Positions 17,172-25,775 of a stretch of 36,993 nucleotides of DNA are shown here, one piece after another. This DNA comes from an uncultured Rhodospirillales bacterium (GTDB lineage Bacteria; Pseudomonadota; Alphaproteobacteria; Azospirillales; Azospirillaceae): the NCBI GenBank assembly GCA_903856295.1, contig CAIOBP010000212.1, forward strand, positions 1 through 36,993, given 5' to 3'. Below the pieces are notes generated by a model that was not told the origin of the DNA, did no database searches, and was given only the letters and a program-made list of their open reading frames with translations. Position numbers and translations under genes: made by a program. Numbering within the stretch: position 1 is the first letter of the stretch; the number at the start of each line of letters is the position of its first letter.

Positions 17172-18293
17172 TCAGAACAGATGGCCGCCGCGCTGGGCCT
17201 TGGTGCGCAGGTAGGCGGCGTTGTGATCGTTGCTGGGGATCACGTGGGGCACCCGCTCCTGAACCTCGATGCCGCAGCGGCCGAGCTGGTCGACCTTGTC
17301 GGGATTGTTGGTCATCAGCCGCACCCGGTCGAAGCCGAGCTGACGCAGGATTTCGGCGGCGGGCAGGTACAGCCGCTCGTCGGCGTCGAAGCCCAGGGCC
17401 TCGTTGGCGTCGAGGGTGTCGTAGCCCTCGTCCTGCAACTGATAGGCGCGCAGCTTGTTGACCAGCCCGATGCCCCGGCCTTCCTGGGCGAGATAGAGCA
17501 CGATGCCGTGGCCCTGTTCGGCGATGGCGGCGATCGCCCGGCGCAGCTGTTCGCCGCAATCGCAGCGCAGCGAGCCGAGCAGATCGCCGGTGAAGCATTC
17601 GGAGTGCATCCGTACCAGCACCGGCTCGCCGGGCCGGGGGCTGCCGATCACGATGGCCAGATGCTCGTGGCCGCCGTTGCTGGGGCGGAAGGCGATCACC
17701 TGGGCGTTGGGGGCGTCGGCCAGCGGCACCCGGGCATCGGCGACCCGGCGCAGGGCGCGGGCTTCCTGGCGGCGGTAATCGGCGATGTCGCAGGCCTGGA
17801 CCCGGCGCAGATCGTGACCAAGGCTCCAGGCGGCGTCGGTCCGGCGCTCCGCCGCGACCGGGGCGACCAGGGCGGTCGGCAACAATGCCGCCAGCTTGGT
17901 CAGCCGCACTGCGGCGACGGCGTGGCTGTCGGCTTCGAGCACCGGGGTTCCGGCGAGCGCCGGAGCGCCGCCGGGCTCGACCATCGCCTTGATCGCCTGG
18001 GCCGAGAGCAGGGGCGCGGGCGGGGGCAGCGCCACCACGCCCGGTCCGCCCGGCGTCACCAGCCCCAGCGCGGCGGCGCGCCAGCGGGTCAGCGCCACCA
18101 CCGGCGCCGAGCCCGACAGGCGCTGAAGCAGCGCCAGCGCCTCGCCGGTCAGGGTTTCCACCGCCAGCGCCAGGGCGACGCCGCCGCTGCCGTCGTCGAT
18201 GGCCACCACCTCACCGCACCGCAAGGCGACGCGCGCCCGGTCGACGGTGCGCAGGGGGGAGGCGTCGCTGTGGATGTCGGTTGGCTGGGGCAT
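17172..18293 (-). CDS. ribA: GTP cyclohydrolase II with RibB-like N-terminal domain
   Basis: The 373-residue product converts GTP to the pyrimidine precursor of riboflavin. The C-terminal half (about 175-370) is a complete GTP cyclohydrolase II: the zinc site ECFTGDLLGSLRCDCGEQL with three Cys, the QEGRGIGL loop and the LMTNNPDK motif. The N-terminal part (about 1-170) resembles the DHBP synthase half of RibBA proteins but has lost the conserved acidic motifs, as is usual in alphaproteobacterial RibA. The ATG at 18293 is used; the open frame extends 67 residues upstream into repeat-containing DNA that does not look coding. No FMN riboswitch is seen upstream. Confidence 0.93.
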   Translation of the reverse strand: MPQPTDIHSDASPLRTVDRARVALRCGEVVAIDDGSGGVALALAVETLTGEALALLQRLSGSAPVVALTRWRAAALGLVTPGGPGVVALPPPAPLLSAQAIKAMVEPGGAPALAGTPVLEADSHAVAAVRLTKLAALLPTALVAPVAAERRTDAAWSLGHDLRRVQACDIADYRRQEARALRRVADARVPLADAPNAQVIAFRPSNGGHEHLAIVIGSPRPGEPVLVRMHSECFTGDLLGSLRCDCGEQLRRAIAAIAEQGHGIVLYLAQEGRGIGLVNKLRAYQLQDEGYDTLDANEALGFDADERLYLPAAEILRQLGFDRVRLMTNNPDKVDQLGRCGIEVQERVPHVIPSNDHNAAYLRTKAQRGGHLF

Positions 18294-18472
18294 GGCCGGA
18301 ACAAATGAACAAGGCGGCGATCCGGATTGCGGGGCGCTCCGGACGAGGCGAGTTATCACGAGGCGAGTTCTTACAGGGCTGGCGGGGGCGCCGTCAAAAG
18401 ACTTCGCGGCCTGCCGGTCCAAGGTAGCCGCCGCGCGGCCGAAATGCAAAAGTCCGATTAGGTGGGGCAGGC

Positions 18473-18543
18473 AGGCGATCATACCGGCGCGCAAACAGCT
18501 TGAGAGGCCCGGTGCGCCGGTATCGGCCGCGACTGCGGCCGCG
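18473..18543 (+). repeat. REP-like two-hairpin repeat, copy A
   Basis: The core starts ATACCGGCGCGCAAACAG and continues through TTGAG, six variable bases and GGTGCGCCGGTATCGG to CCGCGACTGCGGCCGCG. ATACCGGCGC pairs with GCGCCGGTAT, and CGGCCGC pairs with GCGGCCG around GACT, giving two hairpins. Copies B (18588) and C (36794) keep the same length and spacing. Confidence 0.85.
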
Positions 18544-18587
18544 CGCCACGTGGCGCGGAAATCCTGATGAGCCAGGATTTCAACAAG

Positions 18588-18650
18588 AGGCGATCATACC
18601 GGCGCGCAAACAGCTTGAGACGATTGGTGCGCCGGTATCGGCCGCGACTG
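18588..18650 (+). repeat. REP-like repeat, copy B (second hairpin truncated)
   Basis: It is identical to copy A across the first hairpin except for the six-base variable loop segment. The match ends at GCCGCGACTG, so the second hairpin is lost. It lies 100 bp before the response-regulator ATG and may sit in its leader. Confidence 0.85.
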
Positions 18651-18749
18651 TGACAAGAGGAGATCATTCGCCATCGAAAGGCGTGGATGGTTTGTCGCAG
18701 GCTTGCGGTGATGGGTTGGCAGCGACCGCGCCATGAGGTAAGGGAGACT

Positions 18750-19454
18750 ATGGCAACTCGGTTAAATCCGGACACCATGACGCTTGCGAAACGGATTCTG
18801 CTGGTCGATGGCGCCACGCCGCTGCGCCAGTCGTTGTCGGATCAATTGCGCCAGAGCGGTGATTTTGAGATCGAGGCGGCGGAAACCGGCGCCGACGCGC
18901 TCGCGCGGGTGGCTGTCGCCGGGTACGATGCCATCGTGATCGAGGCCGCTTTGACCGACATGAGCGGCCGCGAGCTGGTTCGCCGGCTGCGCGACGAGGG
19001 CGAGCGCTGTCCGCTGGTGCTGCTGACCGCGGCGGGCGCCGGGGCGGCTCTCGAGTCGACGGGCTTCGACGTTCTGGCCAAGCCGTTCCGGATCGGGGTG
19101 CTGCTCACCCTGCTGCGCTCCCGGCTGAGTCAGGTCGGGCGCGATCTCGATGCCGTGTTCGCCATCGGTCCTTACAGCTTCCGGCCGGCGGCCAAGCTGA
19201 TGCTCGATCCGGCGGCCGACCGCACGGTTCGCTTGACCGAGAAGGAAACCGCGATCCTGCAGTTTCTCTACCGCGCCGGCCAGAGCGTGACCGGGCGCGA
19301 GGCACTGCTCGGCGCGATCTGGGGCTATCAGGCCGGCATCGACACCCACACCCTGGAAACCCACGTCTACCGGCTGCGGCGCAAGATCGAAACCGATCCG
19401 GCGAACGCCCGGATTTTGATCACCGAACCCGGCGGATACCGTCTGGTCACCTGA
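18750..19454 (+). CDS. OmpR-family response regulator with degenerate receiver
   Basis: The 234-residue product has an N-terminal receiver (about 14-125) and a C-terminal winged-helix DNA-binding domain (about 140-233; RLTEKETAILQFLYRAG, then THTLETHVYRLRRKIE). The wHTH is intact. In the receiver the phospho-acceptor Asp is replaced by Glu65 (AIVIEAALTDM), and the acidic pair is reduced to D20-G21. T93 and K111 remain. Glu can mimic phospho-Asp, so the protein may be permanently active or regulated without phosphorylation. The ATG at 18750 has GGGAG 5 nt upstream; an in-frame ATG at 18777 is possible. A closely similar regulator with a normal Asp is common in Rhodospirillales, so this copy may be a diverged paralogue. 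Confidence 0.88.
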   Translation: MATRLNPDTMTLAKRILLVDGATPLRQSLSDQLRQSGDFEIEAAETGADALARVAVAGYDAIVIEAALTDMSGRELVRRLRDEGERCPLVLLTAAGAGAALESTGFDVLAKPFRIGVLLTLLRSRLSQVGRDLDAVFAIGPYSFRPAAKLMLDPAADRTVRLTEKETAILQFLYRAGQSVTGREALLGAIWGYQAGIDTHTLETHVYRLRRKIETDPANARILITEPGGYRLVT

Positions 19455-19511
19455 GGCGCTGCCGACCGGGGGCGGCACTCGCGGCGGGGAGAGAGCAAAA
19501 CACCAGCCCTA

Positions 19512-20141
19512 TCAGGGGGTTGCCCTGTCGGCCAGCCGCTGGGCCAGCCGGCGGTCGCGCAGGGCCACCTTGCCCTGGAGCCGGGCGCGGTCGGCGACCG
19601 CGAGGCGCCAGCGCCAGTAACTGACGGCGTTGGGGGTGACGCCGAGGCGGCGGGCGATTTCCCGGTCGCTCCAGTCGGCGGAGACCGGATCGCGCAGAAC
19701 CTCGACCAATTGCTTGCGCTTATCGGAGGCGACGGCGGCGCGGACGCGTTTGGACTCGAGGGCCTGCCCGACATCCCACAGCTTTTCCGCGGTTTCCCTG
19801 GCCAGCAGATGCCAGCGCTTGGTCTCGCCACGCTGGCGGATCAACTCGGCGTCCTGGTTTTCAAGGGTATGCTCAAGCTCCCGGACCCGCGCCTCAAGCT
19901 CCCGGATCTTGCGGCGGAAGGTATCCTCGCCCGCTCCGGGAACGTTGGTCGGGACGAACGCCGCCTGATCGCCGGTCCTGGCTGTGGCGGCGAGGTCGCG
20001 GAACGTCAGCCCGGCCCGCGCCAGCATGATGCGGGCGGCGCGCAACGCCGATTGAGCCTCTCCGTGATGATCGGATTCGGCCAGGGCAAGGACCTTGGCG
20101 AACTTCTCCAGGTCCATCACTCTATGGGTTTCAGTCGCCAT
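19512..20141 (-). CDS. DUF2786-like protein with HTH
   Basis: The 209-residue product has an N-terminal helical domain (about 8-55; KFAKVLALAESDHHGEAQSA) resembling DUF2786, a central coiled coil (about 75-115, rich in Glu, Arg and Leu), and a C-terminal helix-turn-helix of resolvase or MerR-like appearance (about 160-190; WSDREIARRLGVTPNAVSYW). This suggests a DNA-binding protein. The ATG at 20141 is used; an ATG at 20117 would also keep the domain. It is convergent with the response regulator and lies 66 bp from yggS, same strand. Its target is not known. Confidence 0.7.
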   Translation of the reverse strand: MATETHRVMDLEKFAKVLALAESDHHGEAQSALRAARIMLARAGLTFRDLAATARTGDQAAFVPTNVPGAGEDTFRRKIRELEARVRELEHTLENQDAELIRQRGETKRWHLLARETAEKLWDVGQALESKRVRAAVASDKRKQLVEVLRDPVSADWSDREIARRLGVTPNAVSYWRWRLAVADRARLQGKVALRDRRLAQRLADRATP

Positions 20142-20207
20142 GATGCTCAGAGTAATACCACGTCTTGCGATGGCCTGTACCATATTTTGCGTGGCAGGGA
20201 TATAGTC

Positions 20208-20912
20208 TTAAAGTGCCGAGACCAATCTCGTGCCGAATATGGCAGTGCCGACACGAACATGGGTGGCGCCGAAGCGGATTGCCAGGGGGAAATCGCCGCT
20301 CATTCCCATACTGATCTCAGAAAGTTGATGGCGGCGGGCGAGATCGGCGAGCAGTGCGAAGTGCAGGGCCGGGTCTTCGTCTTGGGGCGGAATGCACATC
20401 AGGCCGGTGACCGGCAGTTTATAATCGTTGCGGCACAAAGCGAGCAGCGTTTCTAGATCGGCGGGGTCGACTCCGGCTTTTTGCGGCTCGGCACCGGTGT
20501 TGATCTCGATATAGCAGCGCAGATGCTTGGGCGCGCGTGCGAGTTCGGTGGCCAGGGCCGCCGCGAGTTTGGGCCGGTCGACGGTCTCGATGACGTCGAA
20601 CAGCGCCACCGCTTCCTTGACCTTGTTGGTTTGCAGCGGACCGATCAGGTGCAACTCGAGCCCGGGATGGTCCGCGCGCAGCTCCGGCCATTTCGCCGCG
20701 GCTTCCTGCACCCGGTTTTCGCCGAACACCCGCTGCCCGGTCGCCAGTGCCGCCTTCAGGCTCGCCACCGGCTGGGTCTTGCTGACCGCGACCAGGGTCA
20801 CGTCGCCGGGTGCCCGTTCGGCGCTGGCGGCCGACGCGGCGATTTCCCGGCGCACCTCCGCGAGGGCGGTGGCGATGCCGGCAGGTTCAGCCGCTCCGGT
20901 GGTGTCGCTCAC
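20208..20912 (-). CDS. yggS: YggS-family PLP-binding protein
   Basis: The 234-residue product is a PLPBP/YggS protein, a single-domain alanine-racemase-fold protein that holds pyridoxal phosphate and buffers it in the cell. Motifs seen are VAVSKTQP with the PLP Lys (about 45), FGENRVQEA, HLIGPLQTNK, IEINTGAEPQK and the phosphate-binding SMGMSGDFPLAI...GTAIFG. The GTG at 20912 is chosen over a GTG at 20948 because GGGGAG lies 8 nt upstream. The length is normal for the family. Confidence 0.92.
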   Translation of the reverse strand: MSDTTGAAEPAGIATALAEVRREIAASAASAERAPGDVTLVAVSKTQPVASLKAALATGQRVFGENRVQEAAAKWPELRADHPGLELHLIGPLQTNKVKEAVALFDVIETVDRPKLAAALATELARAPKHLRCYIEINTGAEPQKAGVDPADLETLLALCRNDYKLPVTGLMCIPPQDEDPALHFALLADLARRHQLSEISMGMSGDFPLAIRFGATHVRVGTAIFGTRLVSAL

Positions 20913-21013
20913 GGATTTCGCTCCCCGTTGCGCCGGTGGAAAGACCACCAGCTGGATTCATTGGATGCGGACGGTTATAGAGGGCCGCGTCAATCGACGG
21001 GAAGGGGCAAGCC

Positions 21014-21511
21014 ATGCGGATTTCGGCTTCGGTGCCGGTTGTGACGATACTGCCGGTGATGGTGGCGCTCGCGCTGCTGTCGTTCAGCGCCTCGCGGGCC
21101 CAGGCCGGATCGCTGGTCGGGAAATCGCCGCTGACCGGCCTGGTTTTCGAGGACCAACCGCAGCGGCTCGAGGACAAGGGCGCGTTCCGGGACGTCATGA
21201 ACAAGGTGGCGGCGGATTCCAAGCGCGCCTGCGGATCGCTGGAAATCTTCGGCTGGGAGGTCGCCGAAGATGATCAGAGCCGGGTCGACAGTCTGGAAAA
21301 ATCCGTGAAGGGCTTCTTCAAGAAGGGGAGCTTCACGGTCAGGGAGGCCCGGTCCGGGATACTCTGGAACGCCGACGCCGATGCCTTCACCGCCGATGCC
21401 GACGACACGCACATTCTGGCGCTGCTGACCCTCAGCCCGTCCGCGACTCGAGAGCGGACATCGGACATGGTGCTTCTGCTCTGCGCGGCGCCGCTCCTGC
21501 CGAAGAACTAG
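21014..21511 (+). CDS. Hypothetical exported protein
   Basis: The 165-residue product has a clear signal peptide (about 1-31; hydrophobic core VVTILPVMVALALLSFSA, cleavage probable after SRAQA). The mature part is about 134 residues with two Cys (RACGS and LLLCAAP) that could form a disulfide. The family is not recognised. The ATG has GAAGGGG about 6 nt upstream. It is divergent from yggS and faces a small gene on the opposite strand. Confidence 0.7.
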   Translation: MRISASVPVVTILPVMVALALLSFSASRAQAGSLVGKSPLTGLVFEDQPQRLEDKGAFRDVMNKVAADSKRACGSLEIFGWEVAEDDQSRVDSLEKSVKGFFKKGSFTVREARSGILWNADADAFTADADDTHILALLTLSPSATRERTSDMVLLLCAAPLLPKN

Positions 21512-21580
21512 GGCCGAAGCACCAGCCACCCGGCTCCGCGCGCTCCCGCGCGGCGTTGTCCCCCGGCTGGCCGGTCCGCA

Positions 21581-21793
21581 TCAGGCGGCGAGACGCGCCG
21601 CTCCGCCAGCGTGCCGGGAAGACGCGGCGCGTCCGGCGACGCTGCCATACAAGCGGAGGCGCATGTCCGCGACCACGGCCAGAACGTCGTCTCGAGTCAC
21701 GCCGTCACGCCGCATCAGCGTTTCAACGATGGGATCGTCGAGGAGATCGTGCAACCGGTCTCCCCCGGGGGCGCGGTGAGGCATCCCGTTCAT
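21581..21793 (-). CDS. Small hypothetical protein
   Basis: The 70-residue product contains RLHDLLDDPIVETLMRRDGV followed by TRDDVLAVVADMRLRL. The pattern L..DP.V..LM.RDGV..D.V recurs in short alphaproteobacterial proteins of unknown function, as far as I can recall. The ATG at 21793 is fixed by a strong GGAGGAG 8 nt upstream, and a good promoter lies upstream at 21869-21897. The tail is Ala/Arg-rich and may be disordered. Confidence 0.7.
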   Translation of the reverse strand: MNGMPHRAPGGDRLHDLLDDPIVETLMRRDGVTRDDVLAVVADMRLRLYGSVAGRAASSRHAGGAARLAA

Positions 21794-21868
21794 AAGCCAA
21801 CTCCTCCCTTTGTGGCTGCCTAGCGGTGCCGGCCTCCACTTATTTACTTTTATTTTTTTCGCGTCGAC

Positions 21869-21897
21869 ATTATAGCCAAGTCGTTGCTTATGCGCAA
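21869..21897 (-). promoter_or_regulatory. Predicted sigma-70 promoter of the small gene
   Basis: On the minus strand TTGCGC (21897-21892) is followed after 17 bp by a perfect TATAAT (21874-21869). It points at the small gene starting at 21793 and gives a leader of about 70 nt. The surrounding DNA is AT-rich in an otherwise GC-rich region. Confidence 0.5.
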
Positions 21898-22083
21898 CGC
21901 CTATGGGTACCAAACTATGCTAGAGTTGCCGCTTGCCAAGGGGGGCGGTATCTTTTCCGCCTTGGCCGCTCTGGCGGGGGAGCCTGGTTGGTCCGCCGGG
22001 GGAGTCACGAAGTGGCAGGTTCCGTTTGCTGAAATCCCGCCCGGCGGCACGGTGCGGCTCGCAGGAAGACGTAGAACGCGCAG

Positions 22084-22617
22084 ATGACCGACGCTGACGA
22101 GGATGCCAGAATTCTCCAGGGGATTGCCCCGGACGAACTCGCCGTTTTTTTGCAATGGCGGGAGAGGGTCCGGGGCACCAACATTTCCGAGAAAACCTTA
22201 CTCGCGACCGATTATCTCAATCATTTCAATGAAATCGTGATGCTGATCGAGATGGTCCCGGATATGACCATGATGCTCGAGGAGTGCTATCTCTGGGAGC
22301 CCAAGAGCTACCAGCAGCACTTTCTGGAGAGCGGCTTTTCCGACAAGGAACTGGCGGTTGCCGCCTATGAGCATGTGCCGGGCAAGTTCCGCCGCCCGTT
22401 CGAGGAGACCATTCTGCAGATGCAGCTGGTGGTCGGCGCCACCATTCAGCGCATGGCGGCGGCGATCGAGGCCGACAACATGGAGCAGTTGCGCATCGAC
22501 TGTCAGGTTTCGGTGGCCATGATCCACAAGATCATTCAGGTGGCCAACGGCATCATTCACGGCACCGCCGGCATGATGGATCAGGACGATATCGACGTTT
22601 ATCTCGGCAACGCCTGA
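22084..22617 (+). CDS. Conserved-type hypothetical protein, helical
   Basis: The 177-residue product is soluble and predicted mostly helical, with no signal peptide. It has many Met in the C-terminal half (QMQLVVGATIQRMAAAIE). The family is not recognised. The start at 22084 gives MTDADEDARILQ; GAAGACG lies nearby as a weak Shine-Dalgarno. The gene is followed 114 bp later by another small acidic-protein gene on the same strand. Confidence 0.7.
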   Translation: MTDADEDARILQGIAPDELAVFLQWRERVRGTNISEKTLLATDYLNHFNEIVMLIEMVPDMTMMLEECYLWEPKSYQQHFLESGFSDKELAVAAYEHVPGKFRRPFEETILQMQLVVGATIQRMAAAIEADNMEQLRIDCQVSVAMIHKIIQVANGIIHGTAGMMDQDDIDVYLGNA

Positions 22618-22731
22618 GTCGAGGGCAGTGGTCGGGGTGTCGGGAGTCTGGCGCCCGCCGATGAGGTCACGTATAAGGGGGCGGTGGCCCGCTTTTCCTC
22701 CCCCCTGGGCCCGGTTACGGAGAAGACGACG

Positions 22732-23004
22732 ATGGCGAGCAACAAGAGGGCGATCAAGGCGGCGGCCCGGAAGTTTTACGACGCCGTTGAATGCGCGGCC
22801 AGCAGCCTTGAGGAGTTGATCGCTTTCGGCGACGAGGATGTGTTCGAGGATATCGCCGAAGACCTTCTGGAAGATGCTCACGACGGCGACTCCGTCATCC
22901 GGCGCGCCTGGCTGGAACAGGTGGCGGCGTTCGCGCTGCTCCAGGCGGTCAAGCTGGATCTCGCCGACGATGGCGAGGTGGATGAGGACGAAGACGAGGA
23001 TTGA
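22732..23004 (+). CDS. Small acidic hypothetical protein
   Basis: The 90-residue product is a helical protein with a basic N-terminus (MASNKRAIKAAARKFYDA) and a very acidic C-terminus (DDGEVDEDEDED). The ATG at 22732 is preferred because GGAG lies about 9 nt upstream; an earlier ATG at 22684 adds 16 residues that look non-coding. The family is not recognised. Confidence 0.65.
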   Translation: MASNKRAIKAAARKFYDAVECAASSLEELIAFGDEDVFEDIAEDLLEDAHDGDSVIRRAWLEQVAAFALLQAVKLDLADDGEVDEDEDED

Positions 23005-23203
23005 CCCGTGTCGGGGGGCGGGGCGCCCTCCTGTCGGCGCTTGCCCCCGGGAGGCGACACGTGCTTAATCTTGTCCCGGCGGGCTGGGGGCACGGGGAGG
23101 CTCCGAGTCGTTGCGTGTCGTTCTTCCCAGGTTTTTCGCTTTCTTTTGTGACGTGCCCCGGCCTGACCTGCGCCCCGGCACACCTGCATTGAAAGGACCG
23201 ATC

Positions 23204-24073
23204 ATGAGCGTGTTTCCGATGATCCGCGTCGCCGTTTTCGGGCTGGCGATCGGTTCCCTTTCGGCCGGGATGGCCGCTCAGGCGGCGGAGCCCGCCCAGC
23301 CGGCCGGCGATCCGGTGGTGGCGCGGGTCAATGGCACCGAGATTCACCGCTCGGACGTGATGCGCACCATCGGCTCGCTGCCGGCGCAGATTCGCCAGAT
23401 GCCGACCGAGATGGTGTTCCCGGCGGTGCTCGATCAGATGGTCAATGGCAAGCTGGTGGCGGCGGCGGCGGCGGTCCAGAAGCTGAGCGACGACCCCGAG
23501 TTCAAGGACAAGATGAAGGTCGCCGAGGAGCGGGTGATCCAGGAGGTCTATCTGACCCGGGCGGTCAAGGCCCGGATCTCCGACGACACGCTCAAGGCGC
23601 GCTACAAGAAATATCTCGACGAGAATCCGCCCCAGGACGAGGTCAAGGCCAGCCACATTCTGGTGTCCACCGAGGCCGAAGCCAAGGCGCTGATCGATCA
23701 GCTCAAAGGCGGCGCCGATTTCGCCAAGCTGGCCAAGGAGAAATCCTCGGATACCGCTGCCGCGGCGCAGGGCGGCGATCTCGGTTACTTCACCCACGAG
23801 GCGATGGTCGCGCCGTTCTCCGAGGCCGCTTTCGCCGGCACCGTCGGCAAGGTCATCGAGACCCCGGTGCATACCCAGTTCGGCTGGCATGTCATTCGCG
23901 TCGATGATCGCCGCAAGGCGCCGCCGCCGAGCCTCGAGGAGGTGCGTGGCGACCTGGAGAGCGAATTGTCCCAGGAGATCGTCGCCGGGGTGGTTGCCGA
24001 TCTGCGCGGCAAGGCCACGGTCGAGGAGTTCCGCTCCGATGGCACGCCAATGCCCAAGGATGGCGGCAAGTAG
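23204..24073 (+). CDS. Periplasmic parvulin-type peptidyl-prolyl isomerase
   Basis: The 289-residue product has a signal peptide (about 1-28; VAVFGLAIGSLSAGMAAQAA), an N-terminal SurA/PpiC-like chaperone segment (about 35-145) and one parvulin domain (about 150-245; VKASHILV, GADFAKLAKEKSSD, GGDLGYF, FGWHVIRV). It should isomerise proline bonds and aid folding in the periplasm. AAAGGA lies 8 nt before the ATG at 23204. It is 30 bp upstream of argJ, the usual alphaproteobacterial arrangement. Confidence 0.92.
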   Translation: MSVFPMIRVAVFGLAIGSLSAGMAAQAAEPAQPAGDPVVARVNGTEIHRSDVMRTIGSLPAQIRQMPTEMVFPAVLDQMVNGKLVAAAAAVQKLSDDPEFKDKMKVAEERVIQEVYLTRAVKARISDDTLKARYKKYLDENPPQDEVKASHILVSTEAEAKALIDQLKGGADFAKLAKEKSSDTAAAAQGGDLGYFTHEAMVAPFSEAAFAGTVGKVIETPVHTQFGWHVIRVDDRRKAPPPSLEEVRGDLESELSQEIVAGVVADLRGKATVEEFRSDGTPMPKDGGK

Positions 24074-24103
24074 TCGGTTTCGAATCAGGAGGGTTTGGCT
24101 GTC

Positions 24104-25330
24104 ATGGCACTGTCTCCGCTTGCCCCGGCGGCTTTTCCGGAGTTGCCGATCGTCGCGGGCGTTCGGCTCGCCGTTGGTCAGTGCGGCATCAAGTATCAGG
24201 GTCGCACCGACCTGATGGTGGCGGAGCTGGCGCCGGGGACCACCGTCGCCGGCGTGTTCACCCGTTCCTTGACCGCCTCGGCGCCGGTCGAGTGGTGCCG
24301 TGAGGCGCTGCCCGGCGGGCGGGCGCGGGCGGTGGTGGTCAATTCGGGGAATTCCAACGCCTTCACCGGCCATCAGGGGCAGGCGACCGTCGCCGCGACC
24401 GTCGACGCCGTTGCCGATCTGCTGGGCTGCGCCCCCAATCAGGTGTTTGTCGCGTCGACCGGGGTGATCGGCCAGCCCATGCCGGCGACGCTGATTCCTC
24501 AGCACTTGCCGGGGGTGATCGCCGGGCTGTCGGAGACGGTGTGGTCCGAGGCGGCGCGGGCGATCATGACCACCGACACCTTTCCCAAGGCGGTGAGCCG
24601 TCAGGCGGTGATCGGCGACAAAACGGTGACCATCAACGGCTTCTGCAAGGGCTCGGGCATGATCGCGCCCGACATGGCCACCATGCTCGGTTTCGTCTTC
24701 ACCGATGCCGCCATCGAGGCGCCGGTGTTGCAGAAGCTGCTGTCCGACGCCACCGAGCGCAGCTTCAACTGCGTCACCGTCGATGGCGATACCTCGACCA
24801 GCGACACCGTGCTGCTGTTCGCCACCGGGGTGGCCGGCAACAAGCCGGTGGCCAAGGTGGGGGCCGAGCGGTTGCGGGACTTCCGCCGCGCCCTCGACGA
24901 GGTGATGCTGGACCTAGCGCAGTTGATCGCCCGCGATGGCGAGGGCGCGACCAAGTTCGTCACCCTGACCGTGGCGGGTGCCGAAAGCCGCAAGGCGGCC
25001 AAGCGGATCGCCCTGACCGTCGCCAATTCGCCGCTGGTCAAGACCGCCATCGCCGGAGAGGACGCCAATTGGGGGCGCATCGTCGCCGCCGTCGGCCGGG
25101 CCGGCGAGAAGGCCGATCGCGACCGGCTGCAAATCTTCATGGGCGGTGTTCAGGTGACCGCCGATGGCGCGGCGTTGCCGGACTATGACGAAACCCCGGT
25201 TGCCGCCCACATGAAGGGTCAAAACATCGACATTCGGATCGAACTCGGGCTCGGCAAGGGCGCGGCCACGGTCTGGACCTGCGATCTCACCCACGGTTAC
25301 ATCGATATCAACGGCAGCTACCGGAGCTGA
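24104..25330 (+). CDS. argJ: Bifunctional ornithine acetyltransferase/N-acetylglutamate synthase
   Basis: The 408-residue product moves acetyl groups from N-acetylornithine to glutamate in the cyclic arginine pathway, and may also make N-acetylglutamate from acetyl-CoA. The self-cleavage motif KGSGMIAPDMATML is present; cleavage before Thr frees the catalytic nucleophile. Other family motifs are VVNSGNSNAFTG and ASTGVIGQPMP, and the C-terminus is DINGSYRS. AGGAGGG lies 10 nt before the ATG at 24104. It is followed by mutT after 10 bp. Confidence 0.96.
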   Translation: MALSPLAPAAFPELPIVAGVRLAVGQCGIKYQGRTDLMVAELAPGTTVAGVFTRSLTASAPVEWCREALPGGRARAVVVNSGNSNAFTGHQGQATVAATVDAVADLLGCAPNQVFVASTGVIGQPMPATLIPQHLPGVIAGLSETVWSEAARAIMTTDTFPKAVSRQAVIGDKTVTINGFCKGSGMIAPDMATMLGFVFTDAAIEAPVLQKLLSDATERSFNCVTVDGDTSTSDTVLLFATGVAGNKPVAKVGAERLRDFRRALDEVMLDLAQLIARDGEGATKFVTLTVAGAESRKAAKRIALTVANSPLVKTAIAGEDANWGRIVAAVGRAGEKADRDRLQIFMGGVQVTADGAALPDYDETPVAAHMKGQNIDIRIELGLGKGAATVWTCDLTHGYIDINGSYRS

Positions 25331-25340
25331 GTGCGTCCCC

Positions 25341-25775
25341 ATGAGCTGTGCCGAAGGCCGCGACCAGCCCACGGGGCTGCCCCTGGTGCTGGTGGTGGCC
25401 GCGGCGCTGGTCGATAGCGATGGCCGGATTCTGCTGGCCCGGCGTCCCGAGGGCAAGCACATGGCCGGGCTCTGGGAATTTCCCGGCGGCAAGGTCCATC
25501 CGGGGGAGACTCCGGAAGCGGCGCTGGTGCGCGAGCTTCAGGAAGAGTTGGGCATCGACACCCGGCATAGTTGCCTTGCGCCCTTTACCTTCGCCTCGCA
25601 CGGCTACGAGACCTTTCAGCTCTTGATGCCGCTCTATCTCTGCCGGGTCTGGCAGGGCACGCCGGTTGCGCGCGAACATTCGGCGCTGGCTTGGGTACGC
25701 CCGGCGCGACTCGGAGACTACCCCATGCCTCCCGCCGACCTGCCCCTGGTCGCCATGCTCCGCGACTTCCTGTAG
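25341..25775 (+). CDS. mutT: 8-oxo-dGTP diphosphatase MutT
   Basis: The 144-residue product hydrolyses 8-oxo-dGTP and so prevents A:T to C:G mutations. The Nudix box is complete: GGKVHPGETPEAALVRELQEELGI (about residues 49-72) follows GX5EX7REUXEEXGU. The length is normal for MutT. It starts 10 bp after the argJ stop and is convergent with the exported-protein gene, with repeat copy 2 filling the gap. Confidence 0.93.
   Translation: MSCAEGRDQPTGLPLVLVVAAALVDSDGRILLARRPEGKHMAGLWEFPGGKVHPGETPEAALVRELQEELGIDTRHSCLAPFTFASHGYETFQLLMPLYLCRVWQGTPVAREHSALAWVRPARLGDYPMPPADLPLVAMLRDFL

Larger units (their letters stand above)
18294..18749. other. Intergenic region between ribA and response regulator
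   Basis: This is 456 bp between divergent genes. It holds two tandem copies of a REP-like repeat (18473-18543 and 18588-18650) and a short direct repeat ACAAGAGGxGATCAT at 18583 and 18653. A separate inverted repeat, AATCCTGATGAGCCAGGATT, lies between the two copies. No gene is seen. Confidence 0.6.

Noticed and set aside
17172-18494. An extended RibA starting at 18494
   Set aside because: The extra 67 codons run through repeat copy A and have no homology-like sequence; the ATG at 18293 gives the usual RibA start.
18473-18667. A CRISPR array from the tandem repeats upstream of the response regulator
   Set aside because: There are only two copies, each a self-complementary hairpin unit, with no regular spacers and no cas genes.
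22949-24505. A 518-codon frame antisense to ppiC and argJ
   Set aside because: It spans two clear genes and an intergenic gap and is Arg/His/Gly-rich, as expected of a shadow.
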